A stretch of 16,565 bases of DNA from CAWVWF01 sp963933885 (GTDB taxonomy: Bacteria > Bacteroidota > Bacteroidia > Flavobacteriales_C > GCA-002722245). The stretch lies in contig CAWVWF010000064.1 in assembly GCA_963933885.1 (NCBI GenBank), positions 1 through 16,565 on the forward strand, given 5' to 3'. Both the position numbers and the translations under genes were made by a program. Positions 1 to 7,265 of this stretch are shown piece after piece. Every line of letters starts with the position of its first letter. The stretch's first letter is position 1. The notes under the pieces are model-generated. The model had not been told where the DNA came from and searched no databases. It saw only the letters and a program-made list of their open reading frames with translations.

Positions 1-153
1 CAAAAAAAGTTGTGCAAACAAGTCATAACTAATGACATTATACATTGATTACTAACAACTTATCGATCCATCGTTTATAGAATTAAATACCAGAGAATAA
101 CTTTTCAACAAATTGTTGAAAAATAGAAGTCTTAAAAACATCACAAAACCTTC
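1..153. other. Left-edge intergenic stretch, no gene seen
   Basis: I see no convincing coding frame, tRNA or promoter in this AT-rich stretch downstream of the pspC gene. It holds one perfect inverted repeat (102-122, listed separately) and part of a weak hairpin that overlaps the pspC stop codon. What lies to the left is outside the window, so the stretch could be a 3' region or the control region of an unseen gene. Confidence 0.5.
102..122. repeat. Perfect 10-bp inverted repeat
   Basis: The arms TTTTCAACAA (102-111) and TTGTTGAAAA (113-122) are exact reverse complements around a single A. No T-tract follows on either strand, so it does not look like an intrinsic terminator. A protein-binding palindrome is possible, but the neighbour it would control is not visible. 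Confidence 0.5.
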
Positions 154-167
154 TTAATGAAGAAGTT
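147..167 (-). terminator. Weak hairpin at the end of pspC
   Basis: On the minus strand AACTTCTT pairs with AAGAAGGTT (one bulged base) around a short loop, and a T-rich run follows (TTTTGTGATG then TTTTT). The stem overlaps the pspC stop codon. The T-run is interrupted and the stem has little GC, so this is a weak candidate terminator. Confidence 0.35.
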
Positions 168-1281
168 CAAAACCTATGACAGAACCAGCCATCATCAACA
201 ACATTATTGAAACTAACCATGCAATCAAGACTAATCCTAATATACTTCTAAACTTAAATGGAAGTGAAAAATAAAACTTAGCACCATATATAAAACAGAC
301 AATTAGAGGCAGAAATACAAAAGCAATCAGACCAATACTCCCCATTGTATATGCACTCGAATGAATGGTTATTTCATGATAAAAATGCATTAGCTGACTT
401 AGCCAAACTAAATCCCGATCAACTAAAATCTCTAAAATCAATGGAACTTGTAAAACCAATCCTAAAACAATAACCATCCAGAACGAACTCCATAATAACA
501 TTAGAAGTCCAATTATTTTTTTAAATCCTCCAGATACTTTCCTAGCGTGAGGTTCAACATCAGAAACCATTTCATTGAAATTATCCCTCATTTTCTGATG
601 CGTTTTTGAGTCGTTCGTAAAGTCTTTCACTTTACTTTTAACCTTACCCATTTCTTCTTTAACCTTTTTCTCAATATTATCCAGGTTAATCATTTCACCT
701 TGCATTTTCAACTTATCTGCCCTTGATCTTGCTTTGGGGATTATAGCCCAAAGTATTATATAAACTGGAATTGTAAATCCAATTCCAGCAAAAGTTAAAA
801 TTAGAAATGCAATTCGCATGAACAATTTATCAATTCCAAAATAATGACTTAACCCAGAACAAATCCCACCAATTATTCGGGAATCACCATCTCTGAAAAT
901 TGTTTTACTTTTCTTTTCACTTTTAACGGAAGACATTACTTTAGCATCATAAGTAGTCTCCTTTTCAAAATCTTCTTTTTTTGTAAAAGCAGGTTCTTCT
1001 TCCGCCTCTTCATTATCATTTACTCCGAAATCTTCAGGAGTACCTAACTTTGACATTACATGTTCAACATCAGAAATATTTACAACTTCTCTTATCTTAG
1101 TCAATCTCTCTGAAAACAATTCCGATACGCGCTGCTCAACGTCCTGAATAACCTCCTCACCTCCTTCCTCTTTTTGGAAATGAGATTTTAATGTAGTTAA
1201 ATATTCATCCAACCGTTTAAAAGCAGATTCATCAATATGAAAATACCTTCCGCTAATGTTAACACTTATAGTTTTGTTCAT
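154..1281 (-). CDS. PspC-domain membrane protein
   Basis: 375-residue inner-membrane protein. Residues 1-86 form a soluble domain of the kind found before PspC in Bacteroidetes, followed by an acidic linker (88-110). Residues about 127-184 are the PspC domain, with the basic/glycine motif RIIGGICSGLSHYFGID and its hydrophobic segment. A charged, probably helical stretch (185-250) is followed by three more membrane segments, near 255-285, 312-338 and 346-372. PspC proteins are linked to envelope stress, in the phage-shock response of proteobacteria, but no pspA or pspB lies beside this one. It starts 2 nt after the padR stop codon, so the two are almost certainly co-transcribed and under PadR control. 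The precise function is not known from sequence. Confidence 0.88.
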   Translation of the reverse strand: MNKTISVNISGRYFHIDESAFKRLDEYLTTLKSHFQKEEGGEEVIQDVEQRVSELFSERLTKIREVVNISDVEHVMSKLGTPEDFGVNDNEEAEEEPAFTKKEDFEKETTYDAKVMSSVKSEKKSKTIFRDGDSRIIGGICSGLSHYFGIDKLFMRIAFLILTFAGIGFTIPVYIILWAIIPKARSRADKLKMQGEMINLDNIEKKVKEEMGKVKSKVKDFTNDSKTHQKMRDNFNEMVSDVEPHARKVSGGFKKIIGLLMLLWSSFWMVIVLGLVLQVPLILEILVDRDLVWLSQLMHFYHEITIHSSAYTMGSIGLIAFVFLPLIVCFIYGAKFYFSLPFKFRSILGLVLIAWLVSIMLLMMAGSVIGFELLH

Positions 1282-1283
1282 GA

Positions 1284-1610
1284 TTATTTTTTTGTAGTTA
1301 ATTCAACTGAGCATAATAATGCATTCCAAGTACTATCCAATTCCTTTAAGAAATCAGCTCCTTCAGAAGTTAATTGATAATACTTTCTGGGTGGCCCTGT
1401 TAAGGATTCTTCCCATCTGTAAGATAAAATATCAGCATTTTTCAAACGAGTTAGTAATGGGTAAAGCGTTCCCTCAACTACAATTAAATCAGCATCTTTT
1501 AACTTGCTAATAATATCTGAAGCGTATACATCTCCTCTCGAAATCACAGAAAGAATACAATATTCTAAAATTCCTTTCCGCATTTGAGCCTTCGTATTCT
1601 CAACTTTCAT
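1284..1610 (-). CDS. PadR-family transcriptional regulator
   Basis: 108-residue winged-helix DNA-binding protein of the short PadR type. Visible hallmarks are RKGILEYCILSVISRG (helix 1), a recognition region with the family signature VVEGTLYPLLTRLKNADIL, and the wing GPPRKYYQLTSEG. A short C-terminal helix probably dimerises. The ATG at 1610 was chosen over an in-frame codon at 1625. The upstream codon lies inside the -7 box (1623-1630), and the family normally starts just before the residues MRKGILEYCIL. It is first in a two-gene operon with pspC. A perfect palindrome overlaps its promoter, so repression of its own operon is the likely mechanism; the inducing signal is unknown. Confidence 0.93.
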   Translation of the reverse strand: MKVENTKAQMRKGILEYCILSVISRGDVYASDIISKLKDADLIVVEGTLYPLLTRLKNADILSYRWEESLTGPPRKYYQLTSEGADFLKELDSTWNALLCSVELTTKK

Positions 1611-1622
1611 ATTACAATTATA

Positions 1623-1651
1623 CAAACTTAAAAGGTACTATGCAATACAAA
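1623..1651 (-). promoter_or_regulatory. padR-pspC promoter
   Basis: Reading leftward, TTTG (1651-1648), a 17-nt spacer and TAAGTTTG (1630-1623) match the Bacteroidetes -33/-7 consensus TTTG and TAnnTTTG. Transcription would begin near 1618, leaving only a few untranslated bases before the ATG at 1610. The padR palindrome covers both boxes. Confidence 0.65.
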
Positions 1652-1666
1652 GTACCTTTTAAGTTT
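1624..1666. promoter_or_regulatory. Probable PadR operator (16-bp perfect palindrome)
   Basis: AAACTTAAAAGGTACT (1624-1639) and AGTACCTTTTAAGTTT (1651-1666) are exact reverse complements separated by 11 nt. The repeat lies between padR and the divergent aguA gene and overlaps the padR promoter. PadR proteins bind inverted repeats in their own promoters, so this is a strong operator candidate. No T-tract suits it as a terminator, and there is no transcript end here to terminate. Confidence 0.7.
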
Positions 1667-1705
1667 AAATTACCATCTATCAATTTCATTGCTTAACTTC
1701 GTTTT

Positions 1706-2734
1706 ATGAAATCAACTATGCCTGCTGAATGGGAATTGCAAGATGCGATTCAAATTACATGGCCTTCCAGTACAACAGACTGGAAAGACAATTTGATGCA
1801 AGCTGAAAAGTGTTTTTTACAGATTGCTCAATTGATTTCTAAGTATCAAAAACTAATTATTATCTACTCGACTTCTAGTAATCCGAAAGCATATTTCACT
1901 ACTAAAGAGCTTAGAAACATTTATTTAATAGAAGCTAATTATAACGACACTTGGGCTAGAGATTATGCTCCAATATCTATTATTGAAAACGGAATCTCAA
2001 TATTGAAAAACTTTACATTCAACGGTTGGGGAAATAAATTTGATTCAGAATTAGATAATCAACTGAATTCAGTACTTCATCAGAAAGACATTTACAAAAA
2101 CCTTTTTGATATTGATTTCATTCTAGAAGGCGGCTCTATTGAATCAAACGGAAATGGAATTATACTTACAACTAAAAAGTGTTTGCTTAACTCCAATAGA
2201 AACAATAAGTTCAAACTAAAGGGAATTGAAGAAGTACTAAAAAAAGAACTTCATGCTAAGAAAGTACTTTGGTTGGAAAATGGAAACATACTAGGTGATG
2301 ATACAGATGCTCATATTGATACTCTTGCTCGATTCATCAATACAGACTGTATCGTTTATGTAAAATGTAATGATGCTAACAACCCGAATTACAATTCTCT
2401 GAATAGAATGGAAAGTGAGCTTAAAAAATTTACTACTTTGGAAAATAAAGTATTTAAATTGATTCCAATTCCATTACCAAAAATAATTGAAAACGGTAAA
2501 CATTTACCAGCTACATATGCTAATTTCTTAATTACAAACAAACAAGTTCTACTACCTATTTACAACTGTCCTGAAGACAAAGAGGCTATTGTAATTTTTA
2601 AAAACATATTCCCAAATAAAGAGATTGAACCTGTTGATTGCAGTGAGATCATAAAGCAAAACGGTTCACTTCATTGTTTAACAATGCAACTCCACGCTAA
2701 TACAATTGCATTAAATTTATTTGACCATGAGTAA
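1706..2734 (+). CDS. aguA: Agmatine deiminase (porphyromonas-type peptidyl-arginine deiminase family)
   Basis: 342-residue cytosolic enzyme that hydrolyses agmatine to N-carbamoylputrescine and ammonia. It has the family pattern: the PAEWE opening (6-10), DTWARDYAP (81-89), EGGSIESNG (141-149), the DAHID motif with the catalytic His/Asp pair (H203, D205), and GSLHCLTMQ with the nucleophile Cys324. Length fits the family. The ATG at 1706 is kept, but the ATG at 1718 (MPAEWE) is a real alternative, because a -7-like box TAACTTCG (1694-1701) would place transcription initiation close to 1706. Its stop overlaps the start of the next gene by 8 nt, and that gene encodes the next enzyme in the pathway. 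It is divergent from padR and shares the palindrome region, so cross-regulation is possible but unproven. Confidence 0.92.
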   Translation: MKSTMPAEWELQDAIQITWPSSTTDWKDNLMQAEKCFLQIAQLISKYQKLIIIYSTSSNPKAYFTTKELRNIYLIEANYNDTWARDYAPISIIENGISILKNFTFNGWGNKFDSELDNQLNSVLHQKDIYKNLFDIDFILEGGSIESNGNGIILTTKKCLLNSNRNNKFKLKGIEEVLKKELHAKKVLWLENGNILGDDTDAHIDTLARFINTDCIVYVKCNDANNPNYNSLNRMESELKKFTTLENKVFKLIPIPLPKIIENGKHLPATYANFLITNKQVLLPIYNCPEDKEAIVIFKNIFPNKEIEPVDCSEIIKQNGSLHCLTMQLHANTIALNLFDHE

Positions 2735-3608
2735 AGTTAAAATTGGAATTATTCAGCAAAATTGTGAGAATAATATAAGTTCAAACAAATCCAACCTAAA
2801 ATTGGAAATTGAAAAGCTAGCAAGTAATGGTGCTGAATTAATTGTTCTTCAAGAATTACATGATAGTAAATACTTCTGCCAAACTGAAGATGTTAAGCAT
2901 TTTGATTTGGCTGAAAAAATACCTGGTGACACAACCAACTATTATAGTGAACTAGCAAAAGCTAACAATATAGTTCTAGTCACTTCACTATTTGAAAAAA
3001 GAACAGCAGGCCTGTATCACAACACAGCTGTAGTTTTTGAGAAAGATGGAACAATAGCTGGAAAGTATCGAAAAATGCATATTCCAGATGATCCTGGTTT
3101 TTATGAAAAATTTTATTTCGCCCCTGGTGATCAAGATTTCGCACCTATCGAAACTTCTGTTGGTAAGTTAGGCGTTATGATTTGCTGGGACCAATGGTAT
3201 CCTGAAGCAGCAAGAATAATGACTTTAAAGGGTGCTGAGATTTTAATCTACCCAACAGCGATTGGATGGGATCCTAAAGATACTGTAGAAGAAAAAAACA
3301 GACAACTTGAGGCTTGGAAAACAATCCAGAAAAGTCATGCAGTAGCTAATGGTGTTCACGTAATCACTGTAAACCGAATTGGTAATGAAGAAGATCCTTC
3401 AAATCAAACTAGAGGAATAGATTTCTGGGGAAATTCATTTATATGTGGACCACAAGGAGAAGAGATATTTCTAGCAGACCAAGAGAAAACATCCAAAGTA
3501 ATTGAAATTGATAAAGCCACTACAGAATCGGTAAGAAGATGGTGGCCCTTCTTAAGAGATAGGAGAATTGATCATTACAAAGAAATCACTAGTAGATATA
3601 TAGACTAA
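2727..3608 (+). CDS. aguB: N-carbamoylputrescine amidohydrolase
   Basis: 293-residue nitrilase-superfamily hydrolase that releases putrescine, CO2 and ammonia from N-carbamoylputrescine, completing the agmatine route begun by the upstream gene. The Glu-Lys-Cys triad is visible: E43 in VLQELHDSKYF, K116 in GKYRKMHIPDDPGFYEK, and C153 in GVMICWDQWYPEAAR. The C-terminal part has the family pattern RGIDFWGNSF and ends RRWWPFLRDRRIDHY, typical of AguB. ATG 2727 (MSKVKIGIIQQN) was chosen over an in-frame TTG two codons earlier. It overlaps the aguA stop by 8 nt (2727-2734), implying translational coupling. Together the pair makes polyamines from arginine-derived agmatine; no arginine decarboxylase gene is in the window. 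Confidence 0.94.
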   Translation: MSKVKIGIIQQNCENNISSNKSNLKLEIEKLASNGAELIVLQELHDSKYFCQTEDVKHFDLAEKIPGDTTNYYSELAKANNIVLVTSLFEKRTAGLYHNTAVVFEKDGTIAGKYRKMHIPDDPGFYEKFYFAPGDQDFAPIETSVGKLGVMICWDQWYPEAARIMTLKGAEILIYPTAIGWDPKDTVEEKNRQLEAWKTIQKSHAVANGVHVITVNRIGNEEDPSNQTRGIDFWGNSFICGPQGEEIFLADQEKTSKVIEIDKATTESVRRWWPFLRDRRIDHYKEITSRYID

Positions 3609-3626
3609 GACTCCAAATTATAAGGC

Positions 3627-3660
3627 AAAAAAAAAGCGCTCAATGAGCGCTTTATAATTT
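3627..3660. terminator. Bidirectional intrinsic terminator
   Basis: AAAGCGCTC (3633-3641) and GAGCGCTTT (3645-3653) form a perfect 9-bp stem with a 3-nt loop. On the minus strand it is followed by nine T residues, making it a strong terminator for the leftward gene at 3677. On the plus strand the following TTTATAATTTTAT is weaker but can end aguB. It sits exactly between the two convergent genes. Confidence 0.9.
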
Positions 3661-3676
3661 TATATCTATTCTATTC

Positions 3677-4108
3677 CTAAAGATCGTCTGGATCTGGAGC
3701 AACAGTAATTTGTTTCTTTGGTGGCTTAATAGATTTTCTAAAGATAATGTTAACTAAAATATCATCAACAGTAACTAGTGTTTTTGAAATTCCGTTTGTA
3801 ATTGTTGCTTTAGTAGCATGTTTAAATTGCTTTTTATAAATCTCGTAAGAACCATCCGTATTTCTTAAGTAAATCTGAGTGATAACACCTTTCTCTACTT
3901 TCACCTTACCCATGTTGCATTCAGAAGTACTACCTTGTCTAAAAGTAACTACTACATCTTCGTCCCATCCATCAGGAACATCATTAGCACCTCTTTCTTC
4001 GAATTTCTTAGCGTATTTTTGATAACAATTTAAAGCTCCATCTCCTCCTGCAAATACAGTAGATGAAACAGCGATCAATAGTCCAAGTAATATTTTTTTC
4101 ATCATCAT
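3677..4108 (-). CDS. Small secreted protein of unknown function
   Basis: About 143 residues. I do not recognise the family. It begins MMMKKILLG, continues through a hydrophobic core, and ends its signal at TVFA before GGDG, a clean signal-peptidase I pattern, so the mature protein (about 120 residues) should be periplasmic or secreted. The mature part has two cysteines (in ALNCYQKY and STECNMGK order), alternating beta-type segments, and a proline/aspartate-rich tail (APDPDDL). Three consecutive ATG codons (4108, 4105, 4102) precede the signal peptide and any could be used. The longer frame from a TTG at 4126 adds residues that spoil the signal peptide. It is a single-gene unit, ending at a strong terminator and divergent from comM. 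Confidence 0.75.
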   Translation of the reverse strand: MMMKKILLGLLIAVSSTVFAGGDGALNCYQKYAKKFEERGANDVPDGWDEDVVVTFRQGSTSECNMGKVKVEKGVITQIYLRNTDGSYEIYKKQFKHATKATITNGISKTLVTVDDILVNIIFRKSIKPPKKQITVAPDPDDL

Positions 4109-4169
4109 AAATTTTGGTTTCAGCAATCATTTTACAAAACGCTTGCCAAATTCTTTCAACAAAGAAAGC

Positions 4170-4197
4170 TTAACAAAATTAACAAATTATTGTTAAT
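4170..4197. repeat. TTAACAA repeat cluster between divergent genes
   Basis: TTAACAAA occurs twice in tandem with a 9-nt period (4170-4177 and 4179-4186). The second copy also forms a perfect inverted repeat, ATTAACAA (4178-4185) with TTGTTAAT (4190-4197) around a 4-nt spacer. The cluster overlaps a candidate leftward -7 box. The arrangement resembles an operator, but AT-only repeats arise easily in this base composition. Confidence 0.4.
4174..4181 (-). promoter_or_regulatory. Candidate -7 box for the 3677 gene
   Basis: The minus strand reads TAATTTTG, an exact match to TAnnTTTG, about 66 nt before the likely start codon. No good -33 element is seen at the usual distance. It is overlapped by the TTAACAA repeat cluster (4170-4197). 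Confidence 0.35.
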
Positions 4198-4285
4198 CTC
4201 TACCATTGTTTACAAATCAAAAAGAAAAAAACACTTTACACATCCGAGGAAGCCTTTGAGATATAGATTTACACAAAAAAATATC

Positions 4286-5824
4286 ATGCTATCAAAATCA
4301 TACGGAGGTACTGTTCACGGTGTAAATGCTTTATTAATAACTATAGAAGTTTCTATTTCTAACGGAAGTAAATTTTTTCTTGTTGGATTACCAGATAAAG
4401 CTATTCAAGAAGCTAGATATAGAATAGCTTCTGCATTAAAAAACTCTTCATTTAAAATGCCATATAAAAACATTGTTATTAATATGGCTCCTGCAGACAT
4501 AAAAAAGGAAGGTGCAGCTTACGATTTACCTATTGCAATTGGGATTATGAGCGCCTCTGATCAAGTCGATAATACTTTACTTCAAGACTACTTAATAATG
4601 GGGGAATTATCTCTCGACGGTCAGATAAGCGCTATCAAAGGAGCTCTACCAATTGCTATTCTTGCTAAAGAAAAAGGCTACAAAGGAATCATATTACCAA
4701 AAGAAAATGTAAAAGAAGCGGGTATCGTATCAGGGATTAAAGTTTTAGGTTTTGAAAATATTTTTGATGTAGTTGGATTTTTAAATGGTACTAAAGAAGT
4801 AACACCTTATGTCCTTGATACGAGAAAGGAGTTTTATGAAAACACAGATCACTTACTTCATGACTTTTCAGATGTAAAAGGTCAAGAAAATATTAAAAGG
4901 GCAATGGAAATTGGTGCATCAGGAGGTCACAACCTAATACTCATAGGCCCTCCAGGTTCAGGGAAAACAATGTTAGCCAAGCGATTCCCTTCTATTCTTC
5001 CTCCGATGACGCTTCACGAAGCATTAGAAACGACTAAAATTCATTCCGTTGCTGGAAAACTGAAAGAGAGTAATGGACTAGTAGCACAGCGACCATTCAG
5101 AAGTCCACATCATACGATGTCTGATGTTGCTTTAATTGGAGGTGGTTCAACCCCTCAACCTGGTGAAGTTTCAATGGCCCATAATGGTGTTTTATTTCTA
5201 GATGAATTACCTGAATTTAAAAGAGCCGTTCTCGAAGTATTAAGACAACCATTAGAAGATAGAATTGTAAGTATTTCAAGAGCTAAGTTTTCTGTTACAT
5301 ACCCAGCAAACCTAATGCTTATTGCTAGCATGAACCCTTGTCCTTGTGGGTATTATAATCACCCAGAAAAAGACTGCATTTGCCCCGGAGGTGCAGTTCA
5401 AAAATATCTAAATAAAATATCAGGGCCGTTACTAGATAGAATAGATCTACATGTTGAGGTAACTCCTGTTTCATTTGATGAGCTTTCAGATGAAAGACCG
5501 GCAGAAAGTAGCATCGTAATTCGAGAAAGAGTAATTAAAGCGAGAGATACTCAAACAAAGAGGTATGAGAAAACTCCTACAATCCACTCTAACGCACAAA
5601 TGACAAGTAAAAACATTAAAGAATTTTGTGTCTTAAATGATGCAGGAAAAAAACTATTGAAAAACGCAATGAACAAACTAGACTTATCCGCACGAGCATA
5701 TGACAGGATTTTAAAAGTAGCCAGAACTATAGCTGATTTAGAAAATAGTGAAGTTATTCAAACCCAACATTTAGCTGAAGCAATTCAATTTAGAAGTTTA
5801 GATAGAGATAATTGGGCTGGTTAA
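4286..5824 (+). CDS. comM: ComM/YifB-family Mg-chelatase-like AAA+ ATPase
   Basis: 512 residues from the ATG at 4286, the usual ComM length. The N-terminal S5-fold ChlI domain (about 1-165) opens with the typical KSYGGTVHGVNA. The AAA+ domain follows, with Walker A GPPGSGKT (221-228), Walker B VLFLDE (302-307), FRSPHHTMSD (271-280), a four-cysteine insert CPCGYYNHPEKDCIC (352-366) and the LLDRID arginine (R385). The C-terminal helical Mg_chelatase_C domain covers about 410-507. Characterised ComM is a hexameric DNA helicase that drives branch migration when transformed DNA is integrated, so this hints at competence. Related proteins also occur in non-transforming species. The frame extends 32 residues upstream to a TTG inside the intergenic inverted repeat; that extension is basic and non-conserved and was dropped. 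Confidence 0.93.
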   Translation: MLSKSYGGTVHGVNALLITIEVSISNGSKFFLVGLPDKAIQEARYRIASALKNSSFKMPYKNIVINMAPADIKKEGAAYDLPIAIGIMSASDQVDNTLLQDYLIMGELSLDGQISAIKGALPIAILAKEKGYKGIILPKENVKEAGIVSGIKVLGFENIFDVVGFLNGTKEVTPYVLDTRKEFYENTDHLLHDFSDVKGQENIKRAMEIGASGGHNLILIGPPGSGKTMLAKRFPSILPPMTLHEALETTKIHSVAGKLKESNGLVAQRPFRSPHHTMSDVALIGGGSTPQPGEVSMAHNGVLFLDELPEFKRAVLEVLRQPLEDRIVSISRAKFSVTYPANLMLIASMNPCPCGYYNHPEKDCICPGGAVQKYLNKISGPLLDRIDLHVEVTPVSFDELSDERPAESSIVIRERVIKARDTQTKRYEKTPTIHSNAQMTSKNIKEFCVLNDAGKKLLKNAMNKLDLSARAYDRILKVARTIADLENSEVIQTQHLAEAIQFRSLDRDNWAG

Positions 5825-5850
5825 GTAACAAAATACTAGCGATAGTAATA

Positions 5851-5879
5851 AGCGTGCTAAAAAATACGCTATTTTTTTT
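5851..5879 (+). terminator. Terminator after comM
   Basis: AGCGT (5851-5855) pairs with ACGCT (5866-5870) across a 10-nt loop, and eight consecutive T residues follow (5872-5879). The stem is short, so read-through into the next gene is possible. Confidence 0.55.
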
Positions 5880-5886
5880 ATCTTTG
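5879..5886 (+). promoter_or_regulatory. -7 box of the flippase-like gene
   Basis: TATCTTTG is an exact TAnnTTTG match, 14 nt before the ATG at 5901. It directly follows the comM terminator T-tract. It rules out the in-frame GTG at 5886 as start, because that codon would be part of the promoter. No clear -33 element was found. Confidence 0.6.
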
Positions 5887-5900
5887 TGTTCACTATTAGT

Positions 5901-6911
5901 ATGGAAAAGAAAAAAAGTAACCTGTTAAAAAACGCATTCTTCCTTGCATTCGGAATGGGAATGATGTGGTACGTTTTTAAAGATATTGTTTGGCTAGATT
6001 TCTGGGCTGATGTTAAATCAATGGATTATAGATGGTTTGCTTTCTCAGCCGTTTTCATGGTAACAGCTCACTTCTTCAGAGCCCTAAGGTGGAAGCAATT
6101 GATTGTATCTAACGGACATAATCCAAGTACGAAAAATGTTTTTGCCTCAGTATTATTCATGTATGTTTCTAATCTTGTAATTCCTAGATCAGGAGAAATT
6201 GCAAGATGTGGAACGATATATAAATATGAAAATATCCCAGTCCCATTATTAATTGGAACTGTAGTTATAGAAAGACTTACAGATCTTATATCTCTTTTAG
6301 TATTAACAGTTCTTATTGTTTTTATTCGTTTTGATGTAGTCAATATAATGTATAATGAAACAGCTTTACCAGAAATTGTTGATTCAATTATTGACAATCA
6401 GATGCTGCTTATTTTGATAGTTGCTATTGGTGTTTCAGGACTAGTGGCTATTTTCATTTTAAGAAAGAAAATAGCAGAAATTTCTCTTATCAAAAAAATA
6501 CAACCTTTTTTAGATCAGCTTAAAAACAGTTTTATAAAACTAATCCAACTTAAAAGTAAGTTCTTGTATTTAGTGTACACTATTTCAATTTGGATATGTT
6601 ACTTAGGTATGTTTTATATCGGTGTATTTGCTTTTGCACCAACGGAGTTCTTAAGTCTATCTGATGGAATTGTAGCATTTATCGCTGGTAGTTATGGGAT
6701 GGTCGCCCCAACTCCTGGTGGAGTCGGAGTATGGCCAGCTATCGTGTCGGAGGCTTTGATCGTTCTAGATCCTATAAATATCACTGTAAATCAGGCAAAG
6801 AGCTGGGCAGGAGTCTCTTTTATTTTAATGACAGTTACTACTGCTGCTGCTGGTGTCATAGGATTTATAGCTCTTCCATTTATAAATAAAGACAAATCTT
6901 CGGAACAATAA
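5901..6911 (+). CDS. LPG synthase/flippase-like integral membrane protein (UPF0104 type)
   Basis: 336-residue polytopic inner-membrane protein of the family that includes the membrane region of MprF (lysylphosphatidylglycerol synthase/flippase) and AglD-like proteins. About eight hydrophobic segments are visible. Family motifs are FRALRWKQLI near residue 60, the VIPRSGEIARCGTIYKYENI stretch near 95-115 followed by the VVIERLTDL segment, and the late glycine-rich loop PTPGGVGVWPAIVSEAL. There is no soluble synthase domain, so it should not make aminoacyl-lipids itself; moving a lipid or lipid-linked intermediate across the membrane is a family-based guess. ATG 5901 was chosen because a promoter box overlaps the upstream GTG. 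It stands between comM and a DUF551 gene, which says little about its role. Confidence 0.88.
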   Translation: MEKKKSNLLKNAFFLAFGMGMMWYVFKDIVWLDFWADVKSMDYRWFAFSAVFMVTAHFFRALRWKQLIVSNGHNPSTKNVFASVLFMYVSNLVIPRSGEIARCGTIYKYENIPVPLLIGTVVIERLTDLISLLVLTVLIVFIRFDVVNIMYNETALPEIVDSIIDNQMLLILIVAIGVSGLVAIFILRKKIAEISLIKKIQPFLDQLKNSFIKLIQLKSKFLYLVYTISIWICYLGMFYIGVFAFAPTEFLSLSDGIVAFIAGSYGMVAPTPGGVGVWPAIVSEALIVLDPINITVNQAKSWAGVSFILMTVTTAAAGVIGFIALPFINKDKSSEQ

Positions 6912-6952
6912 ACACTTTAATGCGTAAGGAATTTATCTAAAAAAGAACAAAA

Positions 6953-7228
6953 ATGGAGTGGATAAGCATTAAAGATAAATTACCAGAAGATGGACAAAGA
7001 GTTATCGCCTTCATTCCTGAAAATTACGTCCCAATACCAGGAGATCCTGGAGATGTTGAACTAAAGCCATTAAAAGTACTTACTTTCATTCGTAATTTCT
7101 ACGGCAATCACAAACCAAAACATAAGAATTCTTTAAGTAATGACTTTTGGAGTGGTGAAGGTTTAAGTAATCATTTCTTTCAGGAAGTTACGCATTGGAT
7201 GCCAATGCCAAGTACACCAAGTAAATAA
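6953..7228 (+). CDS. DUF551-domain protein
   Basis: 91-residue small soluble protein. It opens with WISIKDKLPEDGQRVIAF and closes with VTHWMPMPSTP, the two ends that define DUF551 (a WI...LP...G..V start and a THWMPLP end). The middle has a non-conserved loop (KHKNSLSNDF). DUF551 proteins are common in phages and accessory regions of enterobacteria and have no assigned biochemical role. Here it is a single gene among housekeeping genes and nothing else phage-like is nearby. It starts 41 nt after the flippase-like gene and may be co-transcribed with it. Confidence 0.8.
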   Translation: MEWISIKDKLPEDGQRVIAFIPENYVPIPGDPGDVELKPLKVLTFIRNFYGNHKPKHKNSLSNDFWSGEGLSNHFFQEVTHWMPMPSTPSK

Positions 7229-7235
7229 GAAATAC

Positions 7236-7264
7236 TTTCCATGATCAAATAACGTTGATGGAAA
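7236..7264 (+). other. Hairpin immediately before the EEP gene start
   Basis: TTTCC (7236-7240) plus ATCAA (7244-7248) can pair with TTGATGGAAA (7255-7264), giving ten base pairs with a 3-nt bulge and a 6-nt loop. It ends one base before the ATG at 7266 and has no T-tract, so it is more likely to affect translation initiation than to terminate transcription. Confidence 0.35.
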
Positions 7265-7265
7265 T

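Noticed and set aside
20..60. AT-rich imperfect symmetry near TAATGACATTATACATTGATTA as a dif/Xer site
   Set aside because: The half-sites are only partly symmetric and I cannot match them to a Bacteroidetes dif consensus from sequence alone.
61..122. TTTTCAACA-like words as DnaA boxes or a replication origin
   Set aside because: They differ from TTATCCACA at two positions, there is no cluster of true boxes, and no dnaA or dnaN gene is nearby.
2721..2734. A frameshift or gene fusion between aguA and aguB because their frames overlap
   Set aside because: Both genes have complete ends and all catalytic residues; the 8-nt ATGAGTAA overlap is ordinary translational coupling.
6068..6397. 109-codon minus-strand open frame inside the flippase-like gene
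   Set aside because: It lies fully opposite a well-supported membrane-protein gene and its translation shows no family pattern.
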